From: Saccharicrinis sp. UBA6048
GTDB taxonomy: Bacteria; Bacteroidota; Bacteroidia; Bacteroidales; Marinilabiliaceae
NCBI GenBank assembly: GCA_002429115.1
Contig: DIYS01000180.1
Location: 1-46,028 of the forward strand
Direction of reading: 5' to 3'
Length of the DNA stretch: 46,028 nt
A model generated the notes under the pieces. That model made no database searches, was not told the origin of the DNA, and saw only the letters and a list, made by a program, of their open reading frames with translations. The position numbers and the translations under genes were made by a program. Position 1 is the first letter of the stretch. Every line of letters starts with the position of its first letter. Below are positions 6,955 through 15,029 of the stretch, piece after piece.

Positions 6955-9300
6955 ATGAGAAAAATGATTGGTTTAGGCATCTTGCTAATGGGTATCATGG
7001 CAAGCTGCACACAACAAACATCAAACACTCAGGCGGTTGATGATGAATTTGAAAAGTATGGACAAGAATTCCATGGTAAAATTGCCAAAACATACGAGGA
7101 GTCGCAGGAATGGTGGCCTAAGAAAAAGCGACCACCCAGGAACTCACCTAATGTCATTATCTTCTTATTGGATGATGTAGGATTTGCACAGGTAGAGTCG
7201 TTTGGTGGATTAATCGAAACGCCAAATATTGATTATCTGGCTGATAATGGTTTACGCTTTAATAACTTCCACACGACAGCCCTGTGCTCCCCATCTCGAG
7301 CCAGTTTAATGGCCGGACGAAATCCGCATAAAATTGGTCTCGGTTCACATGCCTTAACAGCGATGGGCTTTCCGGGTTATAATGCCATTGTTCCGCCATC
7401 GGCCAAATCAGTGGCCAATTATCTGCAGGAAGAAGGCTATGTGAATTATGCCCTTGGTAAATGGGACCACACGCCACTCTACGAAGTATCGCAGATAGGT
7501 CCTCACCATCGCTGGCCAAGCGACGAAGGTTTTGCACATGCCTACACCTTTATGGCAGCCGATGTGCACCAGTTTATTCCGGTGATGTGGGATGATCACC
7601 ATCCGGAACCCTACCGTAAATCTGAACACTTAGATAAAGATTTGGCCGATCGGGCCATTCAATGGATCACCGGGCACAAGTCACTGGACGACGATCTGCC
7701 ATTTATGATGCTTTGGGCATCCGGGTCGATGCATTCGCCACACCATGCGCCGGATGAATACATTGCTAAATACAAGGGTAAGTTTGATATGGGATGGGAT
7801 AAAGCCCGGGAGCAGATCCTGGCGAATCAAAAGAACCTGGGCGTAGCGCCTGAAAACACAAAACTATCCGAGCGTATTGATGAGATACCAGCCTGGGCAT
7901 CCTTAAATGCCGATGAGAAAAAGATGTATGCCAAACAAATGGAAGTATTTGCCGCACAAATGGAACATGTGGATTATCAAATAGGGCGTATTGTTAAAAC
8001 GCTTGAAAGAATAGGGGAACTGGACAATACACTCATTTTTGTAACGGCCGATAATGGCGCTTCGGGTGAGGGTGGTTTAACAGGCACATTTAATGAAACC
8101 TATGTGCTGAATGGTATGCAAACGCCTTTTGAAGCTAATATGCGTAATTTCGACAACTGGGGTCAATGGGATAGTTACCCGCATTACCATGCTGGATGGG
8201 CGATGGCTGGAAATACGCCATTTCCATATTTTAAGCAGTCGGAGCACCGGGGTGGACAGCATGACGCTTTGGTGGTTCACTGGCCGGCAGGTATTAAGTC
8301 CAAAGGCGAAGTGCGCAGTCAATATCATCATATAACCGACATTGCACCAACCATAATGGAAGCATGTAAGGTGGATTTACCAGAAGAATACCATGGTATT
8401 GAACAACAGGAGTTCACGGGGGTACCAATGAACTACTGTTTTAATAATGCCAATGCACCTAATGCTAAAAAAGTACAGTATTACGAAATGTTTGGCAACC
8501 GGGCGATCTGGAAAGATGGATGGAAAGCTGTGACTTTGCATGCCAACCGGATGCCTTGGCAGATAAATATGGTACAACCATTTGAAGACGATGTGTGGGA
8601 GCTGTACCATGTGGCAGAAGATTTTTCGGAGAGTACGGACTTGGCCGAAAAACACCCTGAGAAGCTTGAAGAATTGAAAAAGGTATTTGAAGAAGAGGCC
8701 TGGGAAAATAATGTTTACCCAATGTATGACGATATGCTGGCTCGTCTGAATAAAGTGAACTATGTGCTCTTTGGCGATAAAAAAGAGTTTACCTACTATG
8801 CCCCGGGTGCTGTGCGTATTGCAGAAAAAGCATCGGCTCCGGTGAAAGGACGCTCGCACAAAATTGAAACAACACTCGACCTGAAAGGTGGCGAGCAGGG
8901 AGTGATCGTTGCCTGCGGAGGTATGACTGGTGGTTATACGATGTACATCAAAAACGGACGACTGCATTATAACTATAATTTTCTTGATGGAGAACACCAT
9001 CACCTGGTATCAAAGCCATTGCCAAAAGGAAAAGTGGATGTGAAATTTACTTTTGAGATTAATAAGGATAAGTTAAAGCCTGGTACCATTATGCCTTGGC
9101 CTGGCACTGGTGCTCTGTATATTAATGGTAATAAGCAGCACGAAATCTATTTTCCTACAACGCATATCTCTACCTACTCACTGGCCGAAACCTTTGATGT
9201 GGGTATTGATACAGGTACGCAGGTTGATCCGAACTATCAGGGTAACCCATTCCCATATACTGGTGAGTTAGATAGAGTAGTAATTACATTGACTGACTAG
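6955..9300 (+). CDS. Arylsulfatase, lipoprotein, Cys-type active site
   Basis: A 781-residue sulfatase that hydrolyses sulfate esters at the cell surface or in the periplasm. The N-terminus is a lipoprotein signal (IMAS then Cys18). The sulfatase domain starts near residue 65 with metal-binding LLDD (D73/D74). The CSPSR motif places Cys111 as the residue converted to formylglycine. Further family motifs are ALGKWDHT, the TADNGA metal site and SEHRGGQHD. The protein is longer than typical sulfatases (about 500 aa): residues from about 630 to the end look like a beta-sandwich accessory domain, as in large AtsA-like (S1_4-type) enzymes. No sulfatase-maturation enzyme or SusC/D pair is adjacent, so the glycan or aryl substrate is unknown. 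A terminator follows. Confidence 0.93.
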   Translation: MRKMIGLGILLMGIMASCTQQTSNTQAVDDEFEKYGQEFHGKIAKTYEESQEWWPKKKRPPRNSPNVIIFLLDDVGFAQVESFGGLIETPNIDYLADNGLRFNNFHTTALCSPSRASLMAGRNPHKIGLGSHALTAMGFPGYNAIVPPSAKSVANYLQEEGYVNYALGKWDHTPLYEVSQIGPHHRWPSDEGFAHAYTFMAADVHQFIPVMWDDHHPEPYRKSEHLDKDLADRAIQWITGHKSLDDDLPFMMLWASGSMHSPHHAPDEYIAKYKGKFDMGWDKAREQILANQKNLGVAPENTKLSERIDEIPAWASLNADEKKMYAKQMEVFAAQMEHVDYQIGRIVKTLERIGELDNTLIFVTADNGASGEGGLTGTFNETYVLNGMQTPFEANMRNFDNWGQWDSYPHYHAGWAMAGNTPFPYFKQSEHRGGQHDALVVHWPAGIKSKGEVRSQYHHITDIAPTIMEACKVDLPEEYHGIEQQEFTGVPMNYCFNNANAPNAKKVQYYEMFGNRAIWKDGWKAVTLHANRMPWQINMVQPFEDDVWELYHVAEDFSESTDLAEKHPEKLEELKKVFEEEAWENNVYPMYDDMLARLNKVNYVLFGDKKEFTYYAPGAVRIAEKASAPVKGRSHKIETTLDLKGGEQGVIVACGGMTGGYTMYIKNGRLHYNYNFLDGEHHHLVSKPLPKGKVDVKFTFEINKDKLKPGTIMPWPGTGALYINGNKQHEIYFPTTHISTYSLAETFDVGIDTGTQVDPNYQGNPFPYTGELDRVVITLTD

Positions 9301-9317
9301 GAATCATAATTTTAAAA

Positions 9318-9352
9318 GCACCTAACAGGTTTCAAAAGCCTGTTAGGTGTTT
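9318..9352 (+). terminator. Terminator of the sulfatase gene
   Basis: CACCTAACAGG and CCTGTTAGGTG form a perfect 11-bp stem with a 9-nt loop and a short T run. It covers a GTG that could extend the next reading frame upstream, which argues for a later start of that gene. Confidence 0.85.
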
Positions 9353-9385
9353 ATCCAAAATCTGCTAATGAGAAAATTGAATCAT

Positions 9386-9841
9386 ATGAGAAAACTATTA
9401 TTTGTATTAATTGCGTTACCATTATTAATAGGATGTGCCGGTACTTCAAAGGCACCGACGGAACAGAGCGATCTAGCCAAACAATTTGAAAAACACCCGA
9501 AAAAGGCAGTTGTTTACTTGTATAGAACCGGCAGGGTGGTTGGAGCAGCCGGTCAGATTCAAGTAAGAATTAATGGTATTGAAGCAGGAGGTACCGGACC
9601 GGGAACGTTTTTCAGATGGGAGTTGAATCCTGGAACCTACTCGTTTATGAGTTCAACACCGGAAAGCTCGAAAGTAGTGGAGTTAAATGTGGAAGCCGGA
9701 AAAAACTATTACTTAAGGCAAGATGCACGTATGGGACTAGCTGCCGGAAGGGTAACGCTTGTTGAAAGAGATGAAAAAACAGCCATGGCTGAGATTGCTG
9801 ATTGCAAATTAATAGTGAGTGCTTACCGTCAGGAGGAATAA
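9386..9841 (+). CDS. DUF2846-type lipoprotein
   Basis: A 151-residue small lipoprotein. The N-terminus is a compact lipoprotein signal (MRKLLFVLIALPLLIG then Cys17), followed by a short linker and a beta-rich domain (about 35-135) with the AVVYLYR start, a Gly-rich turn and the LNPGTYSF segment typical of DUF2846. Function of the family is unknown; the domain resembles small periplasmic beta-sandwich proteins. ATG 9368, six codons upstream, is an alternative start; upstream of that lies the sulfatase terminator. It probably has its own promoter, though I could not define one. Confidence 0.8.
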   Translation: MRKLLFVLIALPLLIGCAGTSKAPTEQSDLAKQFEKHPKKAVVYLYRTGRVVGAAGQIQVRINGIEAGGTGPGTFFRWELNPGTYSFMSSTPESSKVVELNVEAGKNYYLRQDARMGLAAGRVTLVERDEKTAMAEIADCKLIVSAYRQEE

Positions 9842-9882
9842 CCTTGATGTAATATTAAGATTAGAGCTTACAATTAATAAAA

Positions 9883-9918
9883 ATGAGGCTGTCTTTGTGG
9901 TTATAAAGGCAGCCTCAT
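9883..9918 (-). terminator. Terminator between DUF2846 and chemoreceptor genes
   Basis: ATGAGGCTG pairs with CAGCCTCAT and the stem continues with CTTT/AAAG around a short loop. The T run lies on the minus-strand side, so it mainly serves the leftward chemoreceptor gene, but it may also block rightward read-through. Confidence 0.85.
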
Positions 9919-9937
9919 CTATGATAGTTTAGTTTTA

Positions 9938-11809
9938 TTAAACTTTAAACTGATTAATCAGCTCAATAAGAGCATTGGCTTGTTCATTCAGTTCTTCGGC
10001 ACTGGCTGCCATCTCCTCCGAGGCTGAAGCATTTTGCTGCGTGACATTATTTAATTGTTGAATAGCGCTGTTGATCTGATCGGAACCAGCATTCTGTTCG
10101 ATGCTCGAAATAGAAATTTCCTGTGTTAAACTGGAGGTCTTTTCAATCTCAGGCAATATTTCTGTTAAAAGAGCAGACGACTCCTCGGTAACGGTAACGC
10201 TTTCAACAGATAACTTGTCAATCTCCTCAGCAGCAGCTTTTGATCGTTCGGCCAGCTTACGTACTTCACCCGCTACCACCGCAAATCCACGTCCTGATTC
10301 TCCTGCACGTGCTGCTTCCACAGCCGCGTTTAACGAAAGTATATTGGTTTGCATCGCTATCTCATTAATAATTGTAATCTTTTCCGAGATATTGCGAATC
10401 GATGATAAGCTGGCTTCACCTGATCTGGCCATTTTATTCATGCTCTGGGTGGCTGTATTGGCAATTGCTTCAGTTTTTTTCGCATTGTCCATATTCTGAC
10501 GAATATTTGCCGCCATCTCTTCCATCGACGACGAGACTTCCTCAACCGATGCAGCCTGCATATTGGCCCCCTGCGACACGCTTTGAGAGATGTTGTTCAG
10601 CTCTTTGCTGGAGCTTACAAACTGACTGGCAGTTTCTTTAATGTTGGCTACAATACTTTTTAGTTTATCCACCATCATGCTGTTGTTGGCAGCCAGTTCA
10701 CCAATTTCATCGTTTGTATTAAGTGTTACCTTATGACGCAAATCGCCTTCGGCCACTTGACGCGTCAGTTGGCTAAGATCGCCCAAGGGACGTGTTACCT
10801 TTCGCAGGTAAACAACAAGCACAGAAACCACTAGAATAAGTAAGGCGAATCCCCACAATACCTGAATTAATAAGTTTTTGTTGGCCTCCTGAAGTATTAC
10901 CGACATTGGCACTTGTACACTGACCTGCCAGAAATCACCAGTATTACCAAATGTGATAGGTACATAGGCGTGCAACACATCATTGAGTATTTCAACTTCT
11001 TTTATACCTTCCTGAATGCTGGTCAAATATTTTTCATCGTATAGCTTTTCGCTAACAATGTTTTTTCCGGCTAATGATTTATCCTTACTGTAACCGGCAA
11101 TGGTACCGTCATTGGCCGTAATCATTATGTCAGCATAACCATCAAATATCCTGTTTTGCTCCAGCTGTTCCTGGATAAATTCAACCGAAATATCAGTTCC
11201 ATTAATACCTAGAAACTCCCCGTTGTACATGATTGGGACAACGGCTGTGATCACCAGGATCTCCTTTTCGTCAATAGGGTAAACGTATGGGCTTATAATA
11301 GTTTCTCGCTTTGTCTCTTTCGGGATACTATAAAACACGCCCATCACAGGGTCGTCATAACCAACCACAGCAGTCACTCCCGATTTAGTCCAGTAGGGAA
11401 CAAATCTACCCGAAGCGTCATGGCCATGCGCATTGGTATACTCTGCATCCAAACCATCAAAAACATTTGGTTCCCATATTGACCCAATACCAATAATTGT
11501 TTCGCTTTGTTCGACCTGATTTTTTAGCATAGCATTGGCATCATCCCTGCTTAATGATGCCGGGAGAGATGAAGATTTTATACTGGCAAATGCATTGGAT
11601 AGAACCCGTGTTTCAAATAAAGTGCCCTCAATTTTCTGCTGTATGGAGTGTGCATAGCTGGCGGCTTCTTCCTGCAACTTTAGTTTTGCACTTTCTATGG
11701 TCTCCTGTCGCAGTTTAATGGCCGAATATGCAATTAGCACCAAAATAGTCAAAAACAAGCCTCCTCCCACAAATAGCGGAAGCTTAACCCTTAAAGAATT
11801 TAAATTCAT
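9938..11809 (-). CDS. Methyl-accepting chemotaxis protein with dCache sensor
   Basis: A 623-residue transmembrane receptor. Layout: TM1 (about 10-30), periplasmic dCache-like ligand-binding region (about 35-310, with the GTDISVEFIQEQL segment typical of the distal subdomain), TM2 (about 315-335), HAMP (about 337-390) and a long cytoplasmic signalling helix pair. The hairpin tip that binds CheA/CheW is visible as the highly conserved AARAGESGRGFAVVAGEVR region. There is no C-terminal NWETF-like receptor-modification pentapeptide. No che, fla or gliding genes are in the window, so its partners are elsewhere. It is divergent from an outer-membrane protein gene over 385 bp. Ligand unknown; amino acids or carboxylates are common for dCache domains. 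Confidence 0.95.
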   Translation of the reverse strand: MNLNSLRVKLPLFVGGGLFLTILVLIAYSAIKLRQETIESAKLKLQEEAASYAHSIQQKIEGTLFETRVLSNAFASIKSSSLPASLSRDDANAMLKNQVEQSETIIGIGSIWEPNVFDGLDAEYTNAHGHDASGRFVPYWTKSGVTAVVGYDDPVMGVFYSIPKETKRETIISPYVYPIDEKEILVITAVVPIMYNGEFLGINGTDISVEFIQEQLEQNRIFDGYADIMITANDGTIAGYSKDKSLAGKNIVSEKLYDEKYLTSIQEGIKEVEILNDVLHAYVPITFGNTGDFWQVSVQVPMSVILQEANKNLLIQVLWGFALLILVVSVLVVYLRKVTRPLGDLSQLTRQVAEGDLRHKVTLNTNDEIGELAANNSMMVDKLKSIVANIKETASQFVSSSKELNNISQSVSQGANMQAASVEEVSSSMEEMAANIRQNMDNAKKTEAIANTATQSMNKMARSGEASLSSIRNISEKITIINEIAMQTNILSLNAAVEAARAGESGRGFAVVAGEVRKLAERSKAAAEEIDKLSVESVTVTEESSALLTEILPEIEKTSSLTQEISISSIEQNAGSDQINSAIQQLNNVTQQNASASEEMAASAEELNEQANALIELINQFKV

Positions 11810-12194
11810 CTTTCTTTCCCCTTTATTTATTCAACGCAGGTGCTTACGGTAATAGGTGTAGAATGTTGCATGATCGTTTATCTGTTTTCAATGGAAAGCA
11901 AAGAAAAAAGAGATATCATTTCAATAACGTCTATATGTTTAATTATTTGTGAGGAAATATGAAACAAACTCATAGCCAGTGCACGAATCTTTCCACTTGT
12001 AAAGAACTGTTTTCAGCGTCATTTTTGCTTACGATCGCCTGATATGTCACGATAGTTTTCGCAAAGCTACCTTGAAGCCAATTATTAAACGCGGTCTGAG
12101 CTGTTAGTTTTACGTCGAACTCGAGTTTTAAAGTATTTCTGAGCTTATTTAAAGCTAATTAAATAACTTGCAGATATAACCAAACCATCATATC
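11810..12194. other. 385-bp divergent intergenic region
   Basis: Separates the leftward chemoreceptor and rightward outer-membrane gene, so it should hold both promoters. On the minus strand TAGCTTTG (12062-12069) matches TAnnTTTG, which would give the receptor a long leader of about 250 nt, but no good -33 box accompanies it. The purine-rich AAAGGGGAAAGAAAG directly before the receptor ATG may be a ribosome-binding site. On the plus strand no exact -7 box was found. I see no ORF or stable hairpin. Confidence 0.4.
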
Positions 12195-13298
12195 ATGACA
12201 AAATCAACGCTACTGCTTGTCTTTTTATGTTTCTGCCAATTTAGTTTGTCTTCGATTTTTCCAATTAATGATGAGAAAGCGGAAAAGCCCGACTCGGCCA
12301 AGGTAAACTTCTGGAAAAAACACAATGTGAAATTCGCAGCTATTCCGATTATTAACTACGACCCATCGCTTGAATTGAATCTGGCCATACTGACCAATGC
12401 CTTTTTTAAAGTAAATATTAATGATACCATATCGCCACTGTCAATGGCCGGAGCCATGGTGGGGTATACCACCAATGAGTCGTGGTATTGGGCATTGTAT
12501 ACCAAAATGTACTTTGACAAGGATAACTACCGTATCACATTTGCTTATGGTGATGCATCGGTTAATTTTCAGTATTACGATGCAGGTTATGGTGGGTTTA
12601 TAGATTTTAATTCACTGCACGACTTGTTTATTATAGAAGCACAGCGCCGTGTTTACAAACGTTGGTATTTAGGGGCTAAGTATTTTAATCAAAAGATATT
12701 GACGACCTATGATTTTGATGGTGCACCTACTGAGCCGGAGAAACAGAATATGACACATCTTGGTTTTGTAATGTCGCATGATACCCGTGATTTTATCTAT
12801 AATCCGTACAGTGGCGATTACCTGAATCTTAAAACAGGGCATTATCGTGATGCCTGGGGTTCGGCTTATGACTTTGACAAATACGAATTTGACTTCACCA
12901 AGTTTTTTGGATTGAGCAAAACAGAAGTGATTGCGGCACGCTTAACAGCCTTGGTGGCAACTGGCGATGTTCCTTTTGAAGGGCAGTACGTTGTGGGTCG
13001 TGATGATATCAGAGGATATACCAATGGTAAGCACCGTGGCGAGCAGGTTTATAATGTACAGGCAGAGTACCGCTGGAATTTCTATAAGAAGTGGGGCATG
13101 GTTGGTTTTGCCGGGCTTGCTACGGCTGTTGATCAGGTTAATGAGATTAGGTTTGATGGTTTACTGCCTGGGGCCGGTGCAGGACTTCGCTATATGGCTA
13201 TCCCATCTGAAAAAATCAATATTGGTGTTGATGTGGCTGTAGGAAAGGACGACTGGGGAATTTATTTCAGAATTGCTGAGACCTTTGGAGATAAATAG
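12195..13298 (+). CDS. Omp85/BamA-type outer-membrane beta-barrel protein without POTRA domains
   Basis: A 367-residue exported protein with a signal peptide (about 1-19) followed by alternating beta strands to the C-terminus. The segment GRDDIRGYTNGKHRGE corresponds to the conserved (V/I)RG(F/Y) lid-loop motif of the Omp85 superfamily, and the strand after it (YNVQAEYRW) is typical of the bacterial surface antigen domain (PF01103). At 367 residues it has room for the 16-strand barrel only; POTRA repeats are absent, unlike BamA or TamA. It may be a patatin-type barrel remnant or a short Omp85-like porin. Role unknown. It ends at a shared hairpin with the convergent DUF6261 gene. Confidence 0.8.
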   Translation: MTKSTLLLVFLCFCQFSLSSIFPINDEKAEKPDSAKVNFWKKHNVKFAAIPIINYDPSLELNLAILTNAFFKVNINDTISPLSMAGAMVGYTTNESWYWALYTKMYFDKDNYRITFAYGDASVNFQYYDAGYGGFIDFNSLHDLFIIEAQRRVYKRWYLGAKYFNQKILTTYDFDGAPTEPEKQNMTHLGFVMSHDTRDFIYNPYSGDYLNLKTGHYRDAWGSAYDFDKYEFDFTKFFGLSKTEVIAARLTALVATGDVPFEGQYVVGRDDIRGYTNGKHRGEQVYNVQAEYRWNFYKKWGMVGFAGLATAVDQVNEIRFDGLLPGAGAGLRYMAIPSEKINIGVDVAVGKDDWGIYFRIAETFGDK

Positions 13299-13305
13299 CA
13301 AAAAA

Positions 13306-13330
13306 GCCCGGCACCACTACAGTGCCGGGC
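13306..13330. terminator. Shared terminator of the outer-membrane and DUF6261 genes
   Basis: GCCCGGCAC and GTGCCGGGC form a perfect 9-bp GC-rich stem with a 7-nt loop. Six A precede it on the plus strand, so the minus strand ends in a U run: a strong terminator for the leftward DUF6261 gene and a likely barrier for rightward transcripts. A CCTAAACCCTAAAC stretch lies just beyond. Confidence 0.88.
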
Positions 13331-13367
13331 CCAACTAAACCTAAACCCTAAACTTAATGAACGAAAC

Positions 13368-14093
13368 TTAATCAACTGTTGCGTTTTGTTTTCTGTTTAT
13401 TCGTTTACGAACTTTCTCGTTATTGTCGGCAATTATTTGTGCAGTTGCCGCAGCAAAATCACCATAGGTATCTGGTGCTGCTATTGTCATTGCACGCAGA
13501 TAGATTACCAACTCATTGTTAATTAGTTTTACCAAAGCCAGTTTAAGTTTTGTGGCCGTTTCCTTATTGGTAATTTTTGCTTTCTCTTCAGCATAAGCTA
13601 AAAATGATTCCGTAAAGTCGTTCTGGCTGGTTCGTACATTTGTTATCGACACGGCAATGCCAGGTAATTGATCAATCGCTGCCTTTACCTGCTCAGCTTC
13701 CATGTCTTTTAGCAACGATTCAATTAAAGCCGACTCTTGGGCATAATTTGCTTCAATTAAATCAGTTAAACCATACTTGTCAAATACCGAATTAACGGTT
13801 TGTGCGGCGGCACTTATTGTTTCTTCAGGGTGATAAAGGTAACCTTCTGTTAGGTTAAAAATCGCACGCAATGCCTTATCTCGAGTCTCATCTTTGCTTT
13901 CTAATTCAGATACGGCCCGGTCCTGCATTAATGCAATGCTTAGTTTTTGTGATTCAGTATTGGCTTTTTCGAGAAGCTTTGTCAGAAAGGTGTCGGTGCT
14001 CCAATCGTAGTTTTCCGATGTTTTTACAATTCCTTCTGATACCGTTGCGACCTCGCCATTATAGCTACGGTGTGATAGTTTTTCAATTTTCAT
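13368..14093 (-). CDS. DUF6261 family protein
   Basis: A 241-residue, mainly alpha-helical cytoplasmic protein with no signal peptide or membrane segment. The N-terminal MKIEKLSHRSYNGEV segment and overall length fit the DUF6261 family, which I know from Bacteroidota; its function is unknown to me. The C-terminal tail is basic (RKRINRKQN), which would be compatible with nucleic-acid contact, but this is only a possibility. The ATG at 14093 lies 45 bp from the 42-bp tandem array (14139-14363), which reads like an upstream control region. Single-gene unit closed by a strong terminator. Confidence 0.75.
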   Translation of the reverse strand: MKIEKLSHRSYNGEVATVSEGIVKTSENYDWSTDTFLTKLLEKANTESQKLSIALMQDRAVSELESKDETRDKALRAIFNLTEGYLYHPEETISAAAQTVNSVFDKYGLTDLIEANYAQESALIESLLKDMEAEQVKAAIDQLPGIAVSITNVRTSQNDFTESFLAYAEEKAKITNKETATKLKLALVKLINNELVIYLRAMTIAAPDTYGDFAAATAQIIADNNEKVRKRINRKQNATVD

Positions 14094-14138
14094 TTATAAA
14101 ATTAGGTTTGTGTTGGCAACTGCTAGCGCTGTCTGCTT

Positions 14139-14363
14139 AAATACATGTGTATTTGGCCTCACCTGATAACCGGACAAGCAAAATACAAATGTATTTACCT
14201 TCACTGGTTGTCCGGATGGCCAATATACAAACCTATTTTGCTCCACCGGACGTTCGATTGGTCAAAATACATATCTATTTTGCGTAGTCGGACGTTCGGT
14301 CTTGCAAAATACAAATGTATTTGATGTCACCGGATGCTGTGCTCTCAATATACAAATGTATTT
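14139..14363. repeat. 42-bp tandem array with alternating AT-rich and GC-rich dyads
   Basis: Six cores with consensus AAATACAAATGTATTT (dyad AAATACA-NN-TGTATTT) start at 14139, 14181, 14223, 14265, 14307 and 14348, a period of 42, 42, 42, 42 and 41 bp. The 26-bp segments between cores (25 in the last) always end in CA and share a degenerate GC-rich dyad near CCGGACGTTCGG, best kept at 14246-14257 and 14288-14299. The GC-dyad centre is 21 bp from the AT-dyad centre, so the two kinds alternate every two helical turns. The array ends 46 bp before the DUF6261 ATG; a degraded extra core may exist near 14099-14114. Geometry is seen directly; an operator array is inference. Confidence 0.88.
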
Positions 14364-14699
14364 AGTCTTTTAGCTTGCTTAGGTTAACCAACGGTTAAAA
14401 TTCCGAGTATAAATTTAGCAAATAAAGTTACACTACAAAATAAATATGTGTAATAATATATTTTGTGATGGTTATCAGTGGTTTAGTGACGTGGGTTCGT
14501 TAAGTATTGATGTGTAGGTTAATAGAAATGCAGATGTAGTGTGATAAAGTTAATTGTTGGTGATTGTGTTGTCTTGTTATTTATCTATATTCACAATTGA
14601 AATTGATTAAATGTTTAATAGAAATTATAATGGAGACCAGACACTATAACAAAACGGGGAGGATTCCGAAAAGCCTTATGAGTAGGAGATAAACTTAAA
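14364..14699. other. Gene-poor DNA upstream of the array
   Basis: No credible gene. The plus strand from 14461 to 14580 is strikingly C-poor (I count 5 C against 36 G), a strong strand bias. ACAAAATA (14435-14442) and TATTTTGT (14459-14466) could form a weak hairpin. GGTTAACC with a following CGGTTAA lies at 14382-14397. A short ORF of 20 codons from the ATG at 14631 is not supported by anything else. Confidence 0.4.
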
Positions 14700-14905
14700 T
14701 TATGAGAATGAAAAAGCACCATTACCAACCGGCAAAGCATAATATTTGTCGTAGAACTGATCTAGTAAATGTTCTTCTAATGCCTTTTTTTCTTGAGTTC
14801 CTCTTGTTGTGTACCAAAATCAACTAAATCACGCTGTAGAATATCTTTAATGTTTCCATCAGGCTCTCTGAAATCAAATAAAAAGGGGCGCAGTGCATTG
14901 TTCAT
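14700..14905 (-). pseudogene. Small unrecognised ORF with probable frameshift
   Basis: From the ATG at 14905 the frame encodes 42 residues starting MNNALRPFLFDFREPDG and stops at 14777. At a run of seven A (minus strand) shortly before the stop, a shift of one base joins a second open segment (KALEEHLLDQFYDKYYALPVG) that ends at 14700. Together they would give about 67 residues with protein-like composition. I do not recognise a family. A one-base deletion in the A run, programmed slippage or chance are all possible. No promoter was identified. Confidence 0.35.
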
Positions 14906-14934
14906 ATCATTTATTTATCAAATAATACCAGATC

Positions 14935-15029
14935 TACTATTTATAAGCCGACTCCTGTCCTCTGTCCTCCGTCAAAGCTATACTTTTCACTCTTCACTCT
15001 TAATTTTTCACTTCTTAGTCCTCGGTCTC
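14935..15029. repeat. Polypyrimidine/polypurine tract with short repeats
   Basis: The plus strand is rich in C and T, with repeated TCCTC(T/C)GTC and CACTCTT units between dxs and the small ORF. On the dxs sense strand this becomes a purine-rich GAGTGAA-type run. There is no hairpin terminator after dxs. Degenerate repeats of this look are common intergenic material in some Bacteroidota; the function is unknown. Confidence 0.4.

Noticed and set aside
8377..9003. 208-codon minus-strand frame within the sulfatase gene
   Set aside because: Lies wholly opposite a well-supported gene and resembles no protein.
9347..9385. Longer DUF2846 lipoprotein from a GTG
   Set aside because: The GTG sits inside the sulfatase terminator and would put extra residues before the signal peptide.
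13334..13354. Telomere-like CCTAAACCC repeats
   Set aside because: Only two or three imperfect units beside a terminator; too short to mean more than chance.
14139..14363. CRISPR array
   Set aside because: Repeats are only 16 bp, the segments between them share sequence with one another and are of related origin, and no cas genes are present.
14631..14693. 20-codon ORF in the gene-poor region
   Set aside because: Too short, with no ribosome-binding site, homologue or conserved context.
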